Shown: piece after piece, positions 1-4,548 of the stretch
Position numbering within the stretch: the stretch's first letter is position 1
Layout: every line of letters starts with the position of its first letter
Source: SAR202 cluster bacterium
GTDB lineage: Bacteria; Chloroflexota; Dehalococcoidia; SAR202; CAJWER01
Direction of reading: 5' to 3'
Length of the DNA stretch: 5,463 nucleotides
Assembly (NCBI GenBank): GCA_030740335.1
Contig: JASLXL010000308.1
Span: 1-5,463, forward strand
Made by a program: the position numbers and the translations under genes
Notes under the pieces: model-generated
The model's input: only the letters and a program-made list of their open reading frames with translations
Database searches by the model: none
What the model was told of the DNA's origin: nothing

Positions 1-73
1 GTACGGCTTATACTATAACGTCGGCGGTGAGGAATTAAAGGCTCGGTATGGCCTCAGGGACGCCGAGGACTAA
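1..73 (+). CDS. C-terminal tail of a gene, possibly a tyrosine integrase (partial)
   Basis: An open frame enters from the left edge at base 2, encodes 23 residues (YGLYYNVGGEELKARYGLRD then AED) and stops at TAA (71-73). The tail is rich in Tyr and charged residues. Tyrosine recombinases often end this way: the nucleophilic Tyr is followed by a short polar helix of the kind 'Y-x-x-x-x-x-E-E-L-x-x-x-Y-G'. No R, H or R catalytic residue is inside the window, so the family cannot be confirmed from sequence. The main support is context: a truncated tRNA-Val 3' half, a classic integrase target, begins about 170 bp downstream, and integrase genes usually sit beside their attachment site. It could equally be the tail of an unrelated protein. 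A coding tail is fairly likely; the integrase identity is inference. Confidence 0.42.
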   Translation, partial: YGLYYNVGGEELKARYGLRDAED

Positions 74-80
74 CAGAATC

Positions 81-135
81 GGCGTTTAATCGACAGAGTG
101 CATGGAATTGATACTGACAGGCGGAAATAAACGCC
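81..135. repeat. Inverted repeat GGCGTTTA / TAAACGCC
   Basis: GGCGTTTA (81-88) is the exact reverse complement of TAAACGCC (128-135), with 39 bases between. It starts 8 bp after the stop of the gene ending at 73. The large loop and absence of a T-run argue against an intrinsic terminator. Paired arm-type integrase sites are possible given the attachment-like sequence downstream. Nothing else gene-like is visible in 74-225. Confidence 0.3.
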
Positions 136-239
136 CTAACGTACCCTGGGCGAGTCGACTATCCAGAGACGCCAAAACACTGACATTATAATTGGACAGT
201 TTTAGTACCCCATTGTAGCTACGGAAGCACAGCGCTAAG

Positions 240-256
240 GTGTAAATGCTTTACAC
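240..256. repeat. Perfect 7-bp inverted repeat centred on the tRNA anticodon loop edge
   Basis: GTGTAAA (240-246) and TTTACAC (250-256) are exact reverse complements separated by TGC. The right arm is the complete anticodon loop of the tRNA-Val fragment (TTTACAC, anticodon TAC at 252-254). The left arm lies outside the recognisable tRNA. Core-type sites of tRNA-targeting tyrosine recombinases are commonly paired inverted sequences around the anticodon arm, so this may be the recombination core. The repeat is seen directly; the role is inferred. Confidence 0.45.
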
Positions 257-294
257 GCAGAAGGCCAGAGGTTCGAGTCCTCTATCGCCCACCA
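247..294 (+). tRNA. Truncated tRNA-Val(UAC): 3' half only, probable attachment site
   Basis: Reading 5' to 3': TGC (247-249, the inner three bases of the 5' anticodon stem), anticodon loop TTTACAC (250-256, anticodon TAC), 3' stem GCAGA (257-261), variable bases AGGCC (262-266), T stem AGAGG (267-271), T loop TTCGAGT (272-278), T stem CCTCT (279-283), acceptor strand ATCGCCC (284-290), discriminator A (291) and encoded CCA (292-294). Spacing and pairing fit a bacterial tRNA-Val exactly. Upstream there is no D arm or matching acceptor strand (GGGCGAT expected near 219), and outer anticodon-stem bases 245 and 246 do not pair with 261 and 260. It therefore cannot fold as a full tRNA. A 3'-half copy starting in the anticodon arm is the usual far-end attachment site of an element integrated in a tRNA gene. 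By that logic the element lies to the left and resident DNA begins near 295. An old recombination relic is the alternative. Confidence 0.8.
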
Positions 295-353
295 GCCAGT
301 CTATAGATGTTTCCGCGCCACACTCCAGCAACCCCGCGTTAGCACAGCGCTCC

Positions 354-374
354 ACGGCAATCTAATTGTGCCGT
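354..374. repeat. Hairpin ACGGCA / TGCCGT downstream of the tRNA fragment
   Basis: ACGGCA (354-359) pairs with TGCCGT (369-374) around a 9-base loop. It lies 60 bp after the encoded CCA, where a tRNA terminator might be, but it is followed by ATTGCT rather than a T-run. It is at best a weak or decayed terminator. The rest of 295-392 shows no gene or other structure. Confidence 0.25.
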
Positions 375-392
375 ATTGCTCAGTTAGGGTCC

Positions 393-464
393 GGCCAGGG
401 TCTGCCTTTTTGGGATAGACTAACAAGATAAATATAAGGCAGACGGTTCCCAGGACTCCTGGCC
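393..464. repeat. Nested inverted repeats upstream of the S51 peptidase gene
   Basis: Two perfect pairs are nested: GGCCAGG (393-399) with CCTGGCC (458-464), and GTCTGCCTT (400-408) with AAGGCAGAC (436-444). The two left arms abut, so together they form one long, imperfect stem. CCAGGA-C-TCCTGG (450-462) is a compact palindrome that competes with the outer pair. The candidate promoter at 410-438 lies mostly between the inner arms, so the structure could be an operator or an alternative-folding leader. It does not match a riboswitch family I recognise. Confidence 0.45.
410..438 (+). promoter_or_regulatory. Candidate sigma-70-type promoter for the S51 peptidase gene
   Basis: TTGGGA (410-415) and TATAAG (433-438) are separated by 17 bases, matching the -35 and -10 consensus at 4 of 6 and 5 of 6 positions. 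Transcription would start near 445, leaving an untranslated leader of about 75 bases before the GTG at 521. The -10 box overlaps the right arm of a 9-bp inverted repeat, which could allow repression. Prediction from sequence only. Confidence 0.35.
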
Positions 465-520
465 CTGATCAGTCGGGCCTACACCATTAATCAACAGCCT
501 GTCTTAGAGGGAGACACGCA

Positions 521-1258
521 GTGCGGAAGATAGTTGCAATAGGCGGCGGAGAGTTGAGCAGCCTCGAGACACTGGCCATCGATCGGGAGGTCGTGCGCCT
601 GACCGGTAAACGTCGCCCCAGGGCACTGTTCATACCCACCGCCAGCAGCGACTCGCGAGACTACTGGGAGGGATTCAAACGTGTCTACGAGGGTGAACTA
701 GGGTGCAGTACCGATGTGCTGAACCTGCTCGGGGTTAACCCAGGCCGGGAGGAACTTGAACAGAGAATCCTGTCCACCGATCTTGTCTACGTCGGTGGAG
801 GCAACACGCTGATGATGATGAGGCGGTGGCGAAGGCTTGGCGTGGACGAGATCCTGAAAACGGCCTGGAACAGAGGCATCGTACTGTCTGGTCTCAGCGC
901 CGGTGCGATCTGCTGGTTTAGCTTCGGACACAGCGACTCGATGTCGTTCTACAATACGGACCGCTGGAAATACGTCCGCGTCAAGGGGATGGGCCTGATA
1001 GACGGCATAGGCGTCACCCACTATCACGTGGAAGGCCGGGAGGCGGACTTCCAGCGCATGGTGAAAAGACACCGCGAGACCGGGATCGCGATTGACAACA
1101 ACTGCGCCCTGGAGGTCCTGGATGACGGATACAGGTTGGTCACGTCGAAGGAAGGCGCCAGGGCCTACAAAATCTACAAGCAGAGGGGGCGAGTCGTAAC
1201 GGAGCGTATCGAACAGAAGACCGAGCTTGCGCCGCTGGCTGGTCTGCTACACCGGTAG
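521..1258 (+). CDS. Peptidase family S51 (peptidase E-like) protein
   Basis: This 245-residue protein has the fold signatures of the S51 family (peptidase E, cyanophycinase and relatives), cytoplasmic serine hydrolases; PepE itself cleaves Asp-X dipeptides. Visible landmarks are an N-terminal strand and glycine loop (VAIGGGE, 5-11), the strand RALFIPTAS (34-42), the conserved GGGNT block (92-96), the nucleophile elbow GLSAGA with Ser126 (124-129), and THYHVEGR (166-173) with a likely catalytic His. D192 lies in the later AIDNNCAL segment (190-197). Length is close to that of peptidase E (~230 aa). There is no signal peptide or membrane segment. The GTG start is preceded by AGAGGGAG (506-513) with 7 bases between, a good ribosome site. 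The gene stands alone on the plus strand, convergent with the SDR gene. The exact substrate is not readable; a cyanophycinase role is less likely because the protein is short and no cyanophycin synthetase is nearby. Confidence 0.88.
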   Translation: MRKIVAIGGGELSSLETLAIDREVVRLTGKRRPRALFIPTASSDSRDYWEGFKRVYEGELGCSTDVLNLLGVNPGREELEQRILSTDLVYVGGGNTLMMMRRWRRLGVDEILKTAWNRGIVLSGLSAGAICWFSFGHSDSMSFYNTDRWKYVRVKGMGLIDGIGVTHYHVEGREADFQRMVKRHRETGIAIDNNCALEVLDDGYRLVTSKEGARAYKIYKQRGRVVTERIEQKTELAPLAGLLHR

Positions 1259-1272
1259 GCCGGTGTCTTTCT
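1249..1272 (+). terminator. Intrinsic terminator overlapping the S51 gene stop codon
   Basis: ACACCGG (1249-1255) and CCGGTGT (1260-1266) form a perfect 7-bp stem with loop TAGG, followed by CTTTCT (1267-1272). The stop codon TAG (1256-1258) lies in the loop, so the last codons of the gene form the 5' arm. The T-run is short and interrupted, so efficiency is uncertain. The remaining ~140 bp to the convergent SDR gene hold no recognisable gene. Confidence 0.5.
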
Positions 1273-1410
1273 AATCGAGTATATGGCCACGCGGGATTTC
1301 TGGTGGCTTCGGGGGCTGGTGCCTTGAGCCGGACAAGGGATGTCCATCACTCATAAATCAGTCAAACAGTTCCAGGAAGAACAAAAGGTACGATCATCGT
1401 GGATGGAGCC

Positions 1411-2181
1411 TTAATGGGCTGTCACGCCGCCGTCGATGACGAGCTCGGAGCCGGTCATATAGGAGGACTCGTCAGACGCCAGGAACAGGACGCCGTAGGC
1501 GATTTCGTCGACGGTGCCGAACCTGCCTGCCGGCACCCGGCCCAGCCGATCGGCGCTTTGCCCTGGATCGGAATATGCAGCCTGAGTCATAGGCGTCACG
1601 ACGAACCCGGGATGCACGGAGTTGACCCGGATTTTTTCGGCGGCATATTGGATAGCGGCCGACTTGGTGAATAAGCGTATCGCCCCCTTGGCGGCCGAGT
1701 AGGCCGACACATGGGACGCGCCAACGATTCCCATGATGGACGAGATATTGACGATGGAGCCGCCGCCGATTTCGCGCATCTCAGGGATGGCGTGTTTGGT
1801 GCCCAGGAATACACCCTTGGCGTTGACCGCCATCAGGCCGTCCCAGATCTCCTCTGTAGTCTCCTCAACGCCTTTATATGCACTGGTACCGGCGTTGTTG
1901 ACAAGGATGTCCAGCTTCCCGAACTCGTTGACGGTCTTATTGACGGCGTCGATCCAGTCCTCTTCCCTGGTTACATCGAGCCGGATGAACAGGGCCTCGC
2001 CGCCGCTCTCACGGATCTGAGCCGCGGTCCTGGCTCCGTCCTCTTCGTTGATGTCTCCCAGTACCACTTTCGCCCCTTCGCGGACGAACAGCCACGCCGA
2101 CGCTCCACCGAAGCCCATCAGCTCTCCTCGGACACCCGTGGCGGCGCCGGAGATGAAAGCAACCTTGCCTTCGAGTCGCAT
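1411..2181 (-). CDS. Short-chain dehydrogenase/reductase (SDR), NAD-type, with glycine-loop insertion
   Basis: This 256-residue classical SDR carries a Rossmann fold and reversibly oxidises alcohol or carbonyl groups with a nicotinamide cofactor. Seen: cofactor loop start SGAATG (11-16), D43 ending strand 2 (favours NAD over NADP), D69-V70, NNAG (95-98), N120, Ser148 in NISS, Tyr161 and Lys165 (YSAAK), PG (191-192) and the C-terminal MTGSELVIDGG (242-252). The N-S-Y-K tetrad is complete, so the enzyme should be active. I chose the ATG at 2181 because AGGAGGT (2187-2193 on the plus strand) sits 5 bases upstream; the frame stays open to 2268, but those extra 29 residues are not SDR-like. Oddity: the usual TGxxxGxG loop is split by seven extra residues (18-24, RGELMGF) before GGASAWLF. 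The substrate is not assignable. It lies downstream of the phosphotriesterase-like gene, but a 335-bp gap with palindromes suggests its own promoter. Confidence 0.93.
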   Translation of the reverse strand: MRLEGKVAFISGAATGVRGELMGFGGASAWLFVREGAKVVLGDINEEDGARTAAQIRESGGEALFIRLDVTREEDWIDAVNKTVNEFGKLDILVNNAGTSAYKGVEETTEEIWDGLMAVNAKGVFLGTKHAIPEMREIGGGSIVNISSIMGIVGASHVSAYSAAKGAIRLFTKSAAIQYAAEKIRVNSVHPGFVVTPMTQAAYSDPGQSADRLGRVPAGRFGTVDEIAYGVLFLASDESSYMTGSELVIDGGVTAH

Positions 2182-2186
2182 CGTGT

Positions 2187-2193
2187 ACCTCCT
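2187..2193 (-). promoter_or_regulatory. Strong Shine-Dalgarno of the SDR gene
   Basis: On the minus strand AGGAGGT lies 5 bases before the ATG ending at 2181. It decides the start in favour of the 256-residue SDR rather than a 285-residue form that begins further upstream. Confidence 0.75.
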
Positions 2194-2262
2194 GACCATG
2201 AATCCCGTGTTGGCTGAGATTATTGCCCGGAATTTTCCCCTGGTGACCTGCACCCATCTTTG

Positions 2263-2279
2263 TACCATTCGTTATGGTA
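2263..2279. promoter_or_regulatory. Operator-like palindrome TACCAT-N5-ATGGTA
   Basis: TACCAT (2263-2268) and ATGGTA (2274-2279) are exact reverse complements around TCGTT. The site lies about 80 bp upstream of the SDR start and five bases from a second palindrome. The two-half-site layout suits a dimeric helix-turn-helix regulator, but no regulator gene is in the window. Confidence 0.4.
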
Positions 2280-2284
2280 GTCCC

Positions 2285-2303
2285 ACAAGGTCAGGGACCT
2301 TGT
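2285..2303. promoter_or_regulatory. Operator-like palindrome ACAAGGTC-AGG-GACCTTGT
   Basis: ACAAGGTC (2285-2292) and GACCTTGT (2296-2303) form a perfect 8-bp inverted repeat with a 3-base centre. As RNA it would be a tight hairpin, but neither strand has a following T-run, so a DNA-binding operator is favoured over a terminator. Its position ~105-120 bp upstream of the SDR start supports a regulatory role, which is inference. Confidence 0.42.
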
Positions 2304-2323
2304 CGGTATCGATGCCGGTCAGG

Positions 2324-2344
2324 CTCGGGCCGAAGAGGCCCGGG
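2324..2344. repeat. GC-rich hairpin in the gap between phosphotriesterase-like and SDR genes
   Basis: CGGGCC (2326-2331) pairs with GGCCCG (2337-2342) around GAAGA, extended by a wobble and one more C-G pair (2324-2344). On the minus strand it lies ~175 bp downstream of the phosphotriesterase-like stop. With no T-run it is not a typical intrinsic terminator, though it could slow transcription. Elsewhere in the 2182-2516 gap I see no gene: both-strand frames there are proline- or arginine-rich shadows without a ribosome site. Confidence 0.35.
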
Positions 2345-2516
2345 AGGGATTACAGCAGTACCACTATCGCTGATGTCCTACAGGGTTGTACGTGGCTGTT
2401 CAATCGAATGGGGTTGTACTCCACGGATCCCGGAGGAAAGGGGTACCTCCCCATCGTATTTGAGGGGAGGGAGGGTGGGTAAGTATTGTGGTGGATGTTG
2501 ATCAAAAAGGGAAAGA

Positions 2517-3471
2517 CTAACGGCCCTCGAAGAACCGCCTGGGATTGTTGACCATGATCTGGGTGATGGTCTCCTCGGGTACGCCCATCTCACGGAGCAT
2601 TGGCAGCACGTGCCGCGTGGTAAACAGGAAGCCATCGGGGTTGTGGCGCTCGCCACCATCCATAGCCTGCACCCCGTAGTAGGTCATGTTGACCGACGCG
2701 TCGTGGCTCAGCATGATGCGGTCCGCGAAGCCGGCGTCGATGAGCCGTTTGACAATCTCCGTGCGACCATGCCAGTCGGGGGTGCCTTCCGTCCGTCCGC
2801 CCGGCATACGGTCCAGGCCGAGCCAGACTCCGTGGCGAAGGAGCCCTGTCAGGTAGTCCATGTCGGTGGTGTCGTTGCTGTGGCCAATGTACACCCGGTC
2901 CAGGTCCACGCCTTCCTCCTGGAAGATTCGCACCTGCTGTTCGCCGACCCTCTCGGACGCCAAGGTGTGAGTTGTGATGGGTACGCCGGTCTTCCGCTGG
3001 GCCCTCGCGGCCGCGCGAAGAGTAATCTCGCCTACCGGAGTGATGCCTCCCTTTGTCAGTGGACGCCTTTATGATGCCCGCCTTAATGCCTGTACCCTCT
3101 ATGCTCTCTTCGATTTCGCGGACATACAGTGACGCGATAGTGTCGGGCGTGGCTCCCCAGAAAGCCCTGGGGACGTCCATCCAGATACCCGTGCAGCAGA
3201 TGATGTTGACGGCCGACGCTCTGGAGACCTCCTCCAGTAATCTGACGTCTCGGCCCGCGTCGAAAGTGGTAACATCTACCAGGGTACGCACCCCTTCCCG
3301 ATGGGCCTGCCTGAGTTCGGCCACGCCGTCCCTTATGGTACCCTCCCTGTCGATGAGCTCAGGGTAAACCTGCTGGATTCCGGCAGAGGTAGGCAGGATG
3401 TGTTCGTGGGCAAGAGTGAACCCCAGCTTCGACGTATCCAATGGTCCCAGCACTGTATTGACGTTGGCCAT
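2517..3471 (-). pseudogene. Phosphotriesterase-family amidohydrolase, split by a one-base frameshift
   Basis: Two overlapping frames join into one 317-residue member of the phosphotriesterase/PHP-type amidohydrolase family, binuclear-metal TIM-barrel enzymes that hydrolyse phosphotriesters, lactones or carboxyl esters. All expected metal ligands are present: H22 and H24 (LAHEH), K135 (GIIKAS, the carbamylated lysine), H168 (ITTHT), H197 (YIGHS) and D257 (LSHDAS). The start ATG (3469-3471) follows TAGGA and a G-run. The frame breaks at 3046-3051: GACAAAGGGAGGCATC reads K-G-R-H, whereas removing one base (e.g. one G of GGG, giving AAA-GGA-GGC-ATC) restores K-G-G-I-T-P and continues to FFEGR and TAG (2517-2519). 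Total span is exactly 318 codons plus one base. Left uncorrected, the first frame runs on as 293 residues with a meaningless arginine-rich tail. Because the change extends a short G-run, a sequencing error is as plausible as a genuine recent inactivation. The loss of nothing else favours a very recent event or an artefact. The substrate is unknown; lactonase and esterase activities are common in this family. Confidence 0.88.
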
Positions 3472-3485
3472 AGTGTCCTACCCCC

Positions 3486-3662
3486 TCAGCGTGCGCCGGT
3501 CACTAGCCGGAGCCCGGTTTGAATCAGTCGAAGCCCTGGTGTAGACACCGGCGCGACCTGCAGGCCTCGAATCGGCTGCACCAGAAGGAAATCCTCTCGG
3601 CCGAAATTTTCCATATCGAGCTGCCTGGACCCAGGCAACACACCATACTCGACGAGAGCCAT
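3486..3662 (-). other. Doubtful small ORF between DUF1330 and phosphotriesterase-like genes
   Basis: The 3472-3765 gap holds two competing frames. On the minus strand, ATG (3660-3662) opens 58 codons (MALVEYGVLPGSRQLD at the start, VTGAR at the end) whose TGA lies 14 bp upstream of the phosphotriesterase-like ATG, within its ribosome-site region, as in an operon. On the plus strand, a frame from about 3519 to 3737 is also open and equally protein-like. Codon third positions do not separate them. Neither matches a family I know or has a convincing ribosome site. Either may be a decayed remnant or chance. Confidence 0.18.
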
Positions 3663-3752
3663 GGCGGTATCACCAACGTCGTAGGGAGTCAGCGATATAC
3701 GCCGTCAACGGACCAAATTGGTTATCTGTCGCCCTAATTGCCCCCTCTGGAT

Positions 3753-3765
3753 TAAGGGACCCTTA
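3753..3765. repeat. 13-bp palindrome TAAGGG-A-CCCTTA after the DUF1330 stop
   Basis: TAAGGG (3753-3758) and CCCTTA (3760-3765) are perfect reverse complements around one base, directly adjoining the DUF1330 stop codon (3766-3768). The stem cannot close as RNA without losing pairs and there is no T-run, so termination is doubtful. It could be a binding site. Confidence 0.25.
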
Positions 3766-4068
3766 TTACTCCGTGGACGGGACGAATTCGCTGACCGCGT
3801 AGAGTATGTGTTCTGATGAGGCCAGCCGATGTTCTTTAACAGCTTTGTATTCGGGTGAGTTGTACCAATTTCTTATATCGTCAATAGATGGAAATCCCAA
3901 CAAGACCAGACGAGGGAAAGGCGCATCACCTTCAAGCACTTCCGCCGGGTCTTCCAGGGCAAGGGGCTTACCACCGTGGGGGCCGAGTGTGGGCACGACG
4001 CCTTCAAGGTATTTCGCGAAGCGTTCTTGATCGTCGATGCGACCAAGAGCGATCATATAAGCTGCCAT
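3766..4068 (-). CDS. DUF1330 family protein
   Basis: This 100-residue cytoplasmic protein has the hallmarks of DUF1330, a small alpha/beta-barrel (ferredoxin-like, probably dimeric) family of unknown function: an N-terminal strand (AAYMIALGRI, 2-11), helix ERFAKYLEGVVPTL (15-28), HGGKPLA (31-37), EVLEGD (43-48), strand RLVLLGFPS (53-61) and the highly typical WYNSPEYKAVKEHR (68-81). The length is normal and the gene looks intact. The ribosome site before ATG 4068 is weak (GAGAAT about 4 bases upstream). Its start overlaps the last 16 bases of the broken nucleotidyltransferase frame. The ~90 bp upstream are AT-rich, as expected of a promoter region, but I cannot place boxes with confidence. 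Dimeric barrel proteins of this kind often sit in degradation gene sets, which fits the hydrolase and SDR downstream; a role is not assignable. Confidence 0.85.
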   Translation of the reverse strand: MAAYMIALGRIDDQERFAKYLEGVVPTLGPHGGKPLALEDPAEVLEGDAPFPRLVLLGFPSIDDIRNWYNSPEYKAVKEHRLASSEHILYAVSEFVPSTE

Positions 4069-4304
4069 TTGATTCTCATTTTCTGAATAGCTGACGTCCT
4101 ACATTGAGTTGTATCTGAACCTAAATATCCCAGATGAAACTGAGTCTTTTTAAAGATGCGATATTCTGAGACCCCACCGACTACAGGACCGAGCATCGAA
4201 GTTGTCAATCGCAGTCCTCCCACTCCAAGAAGCACTTTTGGCATGCCCTGGGTAAACTCTTCAAGCCGGCCACCGTCGCCTCCAGCGAGAATAACGCCTT
4301 TCAC
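4053..4304 (-). pseudogene. Truncated NTP-transferase family nucleotidyltransferase (N-terminus only)
   Basis: From a GTG (4302-4304) preceded by AGGAGG at 6 bases (plus-strand 4311-4316), the frame encodes KGVILAGGDGGRLEEFT and GMPKVLLGVGG. This is the nucleotide-binding signature of sugar-1-phosphate and LicC-type choline-phosphate nucleotidyltransferases: GG-x-G-x-R-L followed by PK (Lys23). The usual Thr of G-T-R is Gly12. Similarity holds to about residue 48 (GPVVGGVSEY); then the sequence becomes AT-rich and unrelated and stops at residue 83, whereas intact family members have about 230-350 residues. A short echo, GYLGSD, may be a scrap of the next conserved strand. It cannot be a working enzyme, as the sugar-binding and second metal sites are missing. 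The good ribosome site suggests a recent loss. A LicD-family gene lies directly upstream, so this was probably its partner. Confidence 0.72.
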
Positions 4305-4548
4305 GCCCGTCCTCCTCCCTCCATCCACTTTCACCGAGCTGATTGACAACAGTTCGGGTTGTTGACCAACGAGGAACGCGACGGCTTTAGGGTGACAACC
4401 ACGGGACAATCGTCAATGCTGTGAATTGCCCGTGCGAGAAGTATAGGACGTTTGGCCGGAGTCAGACTCAGACTAGGAAGCGCCTGATGTGGCAAACAGG
4501 TGAGATGAGCCCTGCCAGGCGTTTGGACAGGCCACTCCGATGGCGGGC
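4305..4548 (-). other. Intergenic stretch between LicD-like gene and nucleotidyltransferase remnant
   Basis: No gene is supported. Frames on the minus strand are interrupted and show no known motif. Visible elements: TATACT (plus-strand 4440-4445) as a possible -10 box for the nucleotidyltransferase remnant, without a good -35; an 11-bp palindrome GAGTC-A-GACTC (4459-4469); and a 5-bp hairpin ACAAC/GTTGT near 4346-4362. None is strong. Confidence 0.3.

Larger units (their letters stand above)
226..351 (+). repeat. 11-bp direct repeat AGCACAGCGCT flanking the tRNA fragment
   Basis: AGCACAGCGCT occurs at 226-236 and again at 341-351, 115 bp apart, on either side of the tRNA-Val fragment. A perfect 11-mer repeat within about 130 bp is unlikely by chance, though such repeats are expected a few times over the whole window. 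The bases around the two copies differ. It may be a protein-binding repeat or a trace of recombination, but I cannot assign a role. Confidence 0.35.

Noticed and set aside
148..294. Intron-containing tRNA-Val, with GGGCGA (148-153) pairing to TCGCCC (285-290)
   Set aside because: The six-base match is not followed by a D arm, position 7 does not pair, and no plausible intron boundary exists in the anticodon arm. A truncated 3' copy explains the data better.
1711..2217. Long plus-strand open frames opposite the SDR gene
   Set aside because: They are antisense shadows of a confidently assigned SDR with a complete catalytic tetrad.
2182..2268. 29-residue N-terminal extension of the SDR
   Set aside because: The extension has no SDR-like sequence, and a strong AGGAGGT ribosome site directly precedes the ATG at 2181.
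2274..2501. Plus-strand open frames in the SDR/phosphotriesterase gap
   Set aside because: Their composition is rich in Arg, Gly and Cys, they have no ribosome site and match no family; they look like chance open frames.
3041..3060. Programmed ribosomal frameshift in the phosphotriesterase-like gene (A/G-rich AAAGGGA)
   Set aside because: A -1 shift gives a stop within a few codons; only +1 restores the frame, and there is no stop or rare-codon pause typical of +1 sites. An indel or sequencing error is simpler.
4305..4409. Extension of the nucleotidyltransferase remnant upstream of its GTG
   Set aside because: The upstream 35 codons have no family similarity, and the GTG at 4304 has an ideally spaced AGGAGG.
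4459..4474. Short tandem CAGACT repeats as a possible array
   Set aside because: There are only two units, overlapping a small palindrome, with no regular spacers; this is not a CRISPR or iteron array.
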